From assembly GCA_910592005.1 (NCBI GenBank), contig CAJVPP010003633.1, forward strand, positions 1 through 11,150: a stretch of DNA of 11,150 nt, given 5' to 3'. The position numbers were made by a program, and so were the translations under genes. The stretch comes from Funneliformis mosseae. Lineage: Eukaryota; Glomeromycota; Glomeromycetes; Glomerales; Glomeraceae. The notes under the pieces are model-generated. The model had not been told where the DNA came from. It saw only the letters and a list, made by a program, of their open reading frames with translations, and did no database searches. Positions 8,409 through 11,150 of the stretch are shown here, in pieces (position 1 is the first letter of the stretch; each line of letters opens with the position of its first letter).

Positions 8409-8879
8409 ATGCATAGAATACGTATAGCATCAAATAAATTTACTACTAGAAGAATAAGAAAAGCCAAAGAAAACAAACTATATTATGTTTTAGGAGAATC
8501 TTACCTTACTAATATAATTTCATATAATATAACTAATAATTCAAGTATCAAAAGAAATATTAAAAGAGATAATAATAGTAACTTTGAAAAGAACAATAAT
8601 AATACCTTTGTAAGGGATAATGATGATACTTTTATAAGGGATGATGATGATATCTTTGTAAGAGATGATGATTTTGAAAGTGATTTAGAATTATCTAATG
8701 GATTTTTGAAAAATGACAATATGAATAATAACTCTAATGTATCTGATAATATTTCAGAATCACCAGAAAATATTGAAAGAGATAATCTCAAACCACTTGA
8801 CGAAGGAGCTATTTATGATAATAATTCTTACTTAGATATAAATTTTCCAAATTTTACAACATTCTTGATATTTATATAG
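8409..8879 (+). CDS. Intact open frame at the 5' end of the transposase relic
   Basis: These 156 codons without a stop are unusual in this AT-rich relic. The N-terminus is basic (HRIRIASNKFTTRRIRKAKE) and could bind nucleic acid. The middle is Asn/Asp-rich, with three 8-residue repeats TFVRDNDD, TFIRDDDD and IFVRDDDF. The end (YLDINFPNFTTFLIF) leads straight into sequence that reads on as transposase in another frame after 8879. I therefore take it as the N-terminal part of the broken transposase, not as a separate gene. A gene finder may still call it alone. An intron from about 8880 to 8945 (ending TATATTATAG) is possible but no fitting donor was settled. Confidence 0.4.
   Translation: MHRIRIASNKFTTRRIRKAKENKLYYVLGESYLTNIISYNITNNSSIKRNIKRDNNSNFEKNNNNTFVRDNDDTFIRDDDDIFVRDDDFESDLELSNGFLKNDNMNNNSNVSDNISESPENIERDNLKPLDEGAIYDNNSYLDINFPNFTTFLIFI
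8604..8675 (+). repeat. 24-bp coding tandem repeat, three units
   Basis: Units at 8604-8627, 8628-8651 and 8652-8675 share the pattern A-C-TTT-TAAGGGAT followed by GAT codons. Each encodes eight residues of the form (T/I)F(V/I)RD with three acidic or Asn residues. There are no indels between units, so the frame is kept. Confidence 0.85.
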
Positions 8880-10929
8880 GCTGTAAAACATATGATAGAT
8901 AATCTTTGTAAGACGTGTTGTAGTACTTATAATTATATATTATAGGAACATTTGCATACAAAGATCTTATATGCATCCTTAAACATTCTCAATTCTGCAT
9001 TTTTAATCTTTCTAATAATCTTGCTACCATCAAAAAATATTAGAAAAAACTTATCTTTGATACTAATTTCAAATATATCTGTCTCAATATCTCAAAAAAA
9101 TACTCCATCTAATTCTGAAACAACTAAAGAAGCTTATCATTTTTCTATTTTGAACTATATTAAACAAATATTAAATAATCCTTTTTTAAAAAACCATATG
9201 TACTTTAAAACTGGCATAGAAACATCTAATAAAAAAGAATTATAACATAGAACTTTGAATTGACTTATTCAGTACTGTAGCCATTTACCATAATAATGGT
9301 AAGAATATTGTATTATTCAGACACATATTTTATTGTGATAATGTAAATTATATATTTTTTATTTTTAAGTCTCTTATGAAACTGAAGACTTTATCATATA
9401 TTAACTTAATAATATATAATATTATGGAAGGATCATAGCCTTTGTCAAAATAGAAGAAAATAGATATTAGCATATTAAAATTTTAAAAACTATTAAAAAA
9501 TTTTAATTTACCTAGAATGTTTTATTTAACTTTTTATAGTATAGATCAATTATGGATGATGGATGATACTATATTAATAAAACATTTACAAATAATAAGA
9601 AAAGCTATGATTTAGCTTGAAAATATAGAATAACCAATTTATGGATATGAAAAATATATTTCTAAAATTCTTTATAAACATAATAATCATTATAAAATCT
9701 GTCCTATTAATTAATGATATCATTATCCAAATGAACACATAATAATAGGTATTTTACCATTACTAAATATGAGAAAATTTAAATTTTTTATAAATCTTTA
9801 TTATGATAACTTTTGAACTTTTAGAACAATATGTCATTTTTTAGGAGGACTTTATGTTCAATTTGATAATATGTCACTTAAGCTACACTAACAATTAAAA
9901 AATCATTTTTTTATTAGGATTTATACCATTTGGTAGAGAGTTTAAGAATGTTATTAAGCCTTTTGTAAATAATATTAAAAAATTACAAAATGGGATTATA
10001 ATGAAGATTAAAGAAAAAGAAGTTTGGGTTACCAGAGGCTTAAGTGTAATCATAGCAGATCTCTCGTAAGAAAATGATCTGATAAGCATTTTGTATCATA
10101 ATGCAAATTATGAATGTAGGACTTGTAAAATATTTAAAAATAATCTTACTACATTAGATTTTGATATTAAAAAATATGGTAGGTATCATCATCTTACAAA
10201 TAATTATTTTAATCATTTGCAGCAGTTATGTGATGTACCTTTATTACAAAAAGCTTTTGCAAGAGAATATGATCTGTATATTAAGCCAAATATCTTAGAT
10301 CAATTATTTCAAGATTATTATATATAATGCCTTAAGATGTATTTCATGCTATAGCTGGATTAGAAGCTAGGTTACTTAATACAACTTTAGAAACATTTAC
10401 AAAAAAGATGAAAATAATTTTATAAATTTTGGAAGTCTTTTAAAATACCATCAACATGGTCATGTTAAAAAAATTATATTTCACATCAGGCTAGTTACTT
10501 TATGTCTGATACCTTAATATTAACCATAATAATGCTATTTTTACTACACAGATATCTCAAAACACGTTTTTTTAAGGATAATGTAGTTTAACTTATCAAA
10601 GAACATAACTAATTTTGATCTAATTCACAAGTAATATCAATGGTTAAATAATATTGAGTTAAATTTGCTGTATGCTCAAAGGCAGATTATATTACTGCAA
10701 TAGTAAATTCTGATTACATTAATTTAAAAACACTACTGCTAAATATGTCAATTGAATTACTTAAGGTATAATTTTGATATCAAAATTGATTTTATTTTAG
10801 CTAACATATAATTGAATTTAATAAGTATTTCCTAAAGAGTTTTTAAATTTACCAAACCTTTATATTCTTTGGCATTTTTCTGAGTATATGTTATTACGTT
10901 GGGTTTCGTAGCTTCAAATAAAATCTCAA

Positions 10930-11150
10930 AAGGATAAATAAGACTAAGACAATTACTCAAGGAATCACGGGTGAGGATTCACAATAATATCGAAGAATTA
11001 TTCTCAATAATAACACGTGATATAAACACAAAATAAACACAAAGATAACTCAAAGATATTTCAGAGATTACGTTTCAGAGACTCCAAGTCAATACAGCGA
11101 ATCAATACAATATCATATAATAAGTTAACTAACAAAAGGGATTGCACGAA
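10930..11150. other. Unclassified DNA of different composition at the window end
   Basis: Transposase similarity ends at about 10929 (ASNKISKG followed by a stop), and the base composition becomes less AT-rich. The stretch has a CACGTG hexamer at 11014-11019 and a short direct repeat of ATAAACACAAA near 11022-11042. A small inverted pair GAATC/GATTC flanks ACGGGTGAG near 10965-10980. It has no long open frame. It may be the end of another element inserted into the transposase, or host flank. The window stops before this can be decided. Confidence 0.4.

Larger units (their letters stand above)
8409..10929 (+). pseudogene. Degenerate DNA transposase (Plavaka/CACTA-like, probable)
   Basis: One protein can be followed across many frames on the plus strand. 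It starts with the open frame at 8409-8879 (acidic N-terminus, then NFPNFTTFLIF). Next comes 8952-9245 with KNIRKN, ISQKNTPSNSETTKEAYHFS, LNNPFLKNHMYF and KKEL. GRIIAFVKIEENRY is near 9428-9470, INLYYDNF near 9797-9816, GGLYVQFDNM near 9844-9874, IPFGREFKNVIKPFV near 9925-9968, EVWVTRGLSVIIADL near 10020-10065, and a Cys pair (ECRTCK) near 10111-10128. A stop-free piece runs to 10327, then DVFHAIAGLEARLLN, SYFMSDTLI with MLFLLHRYL near 10490-10555, and EFLNLPNL near 10838-10861. This order resembles a large transposase family that I associate with Rhizophagus, close to Tnp2/Plavaka types. At least ten stops and several frameshifts make it inactive. The C-terminal part seems cut off at about 10929. 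Family naming is tentative; the relic status is firm. Confidence 0.65.

Noticed and set aside
8501..8791. Minus-strand open frame of 96 codons rich in Leu and Ser
   Set aside because: It is the antisense shadow of the Asn/Asp-rich frame at 8409-8879. Its composition is explained by the opposite strand.
9895..10089. Minus-strand open frame of 64 codons
   Set aside because: It is antisense to a well-matching part of the transposase relic (IPFGREF to VIIADL).
1..11150. TAA and TAG read as glutamine (alternative nuclear code)
   Set aside because: It would mend many stops, but the pab2 gene ends at TAA after a complete domain set and uses only CAA/CAG for Gln. The transposon relics also carry frameshifts and TGA stops, which recoding would not explain.

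Overview
The window looks like a fungal nuclear contig, most probably from an arbuscular mycorrhizal fungus (Glomeromycotina, Rhizophagus-like). It is very AT-rich. It has one well-preserved gene with five short GT..AG introns, and the rest is mostly decayed transposon sequence. The transposase and recombinase relics resemble families that I associate with Rhizophagus genomes. This organism call is an inference from base composition, intron style and protein resemblance, not a database match.

Layout. Positions 1-203 are homopolymer-rich low-complexity DNA. Positions 362-1315 (minus strand) hold the only clearly intact gene: a six-exon Pab2/PABPN1-type nuclear poly(A)-binding protein of 188 residues, with an acidic N-terminus, a coiled coil, one RRM and an Arg/Gly-rich tail. 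Its upstream region runs to about 2000. From there on the DNA is transposon-derived. There is a lone terminal-repeat fragment at 2001 and a small TA-flanked MITE at 2642-2899. Two diverged copies of an AT-rich repeat lie at 2910-3075 and 5003-5170. A broken tyrosine-recombinase (Crypton-like) gene occupies about 3600-5440 on the minus strand and is interrupted by the second repeat copy.

At 6537-8043 (minus) there is an unrecognised multi-exon gene relic carrying an in-frame array of 33-bp (11-residue) repeats. It is divergent from a long plus-strand transposase relic (8409 to about 10929). The two share a 365-bp intergenic region that contains a 39-bp tandem repeat. The last 220 bp (10930-11150) have a different base composition, and the transposase homology stops there.

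How the parts relate. The poly(A)-binding gene is a housekeeping RNA-processing gene and has no evident functional link to the neighbouring elements. The two recombination-enzyme relics are dead: reading frames are shifted, catalytic positions are lost, and many in-frame stops stand where a glutamine codon would be expected. That stop pattern suggests C-to-T decay at CpA sites. The divergent pair around 8043-8409 could be two genes of a single transposon, but this is a hypothesis. No rRNA, tRNA, CRISPR array or origin was seen.
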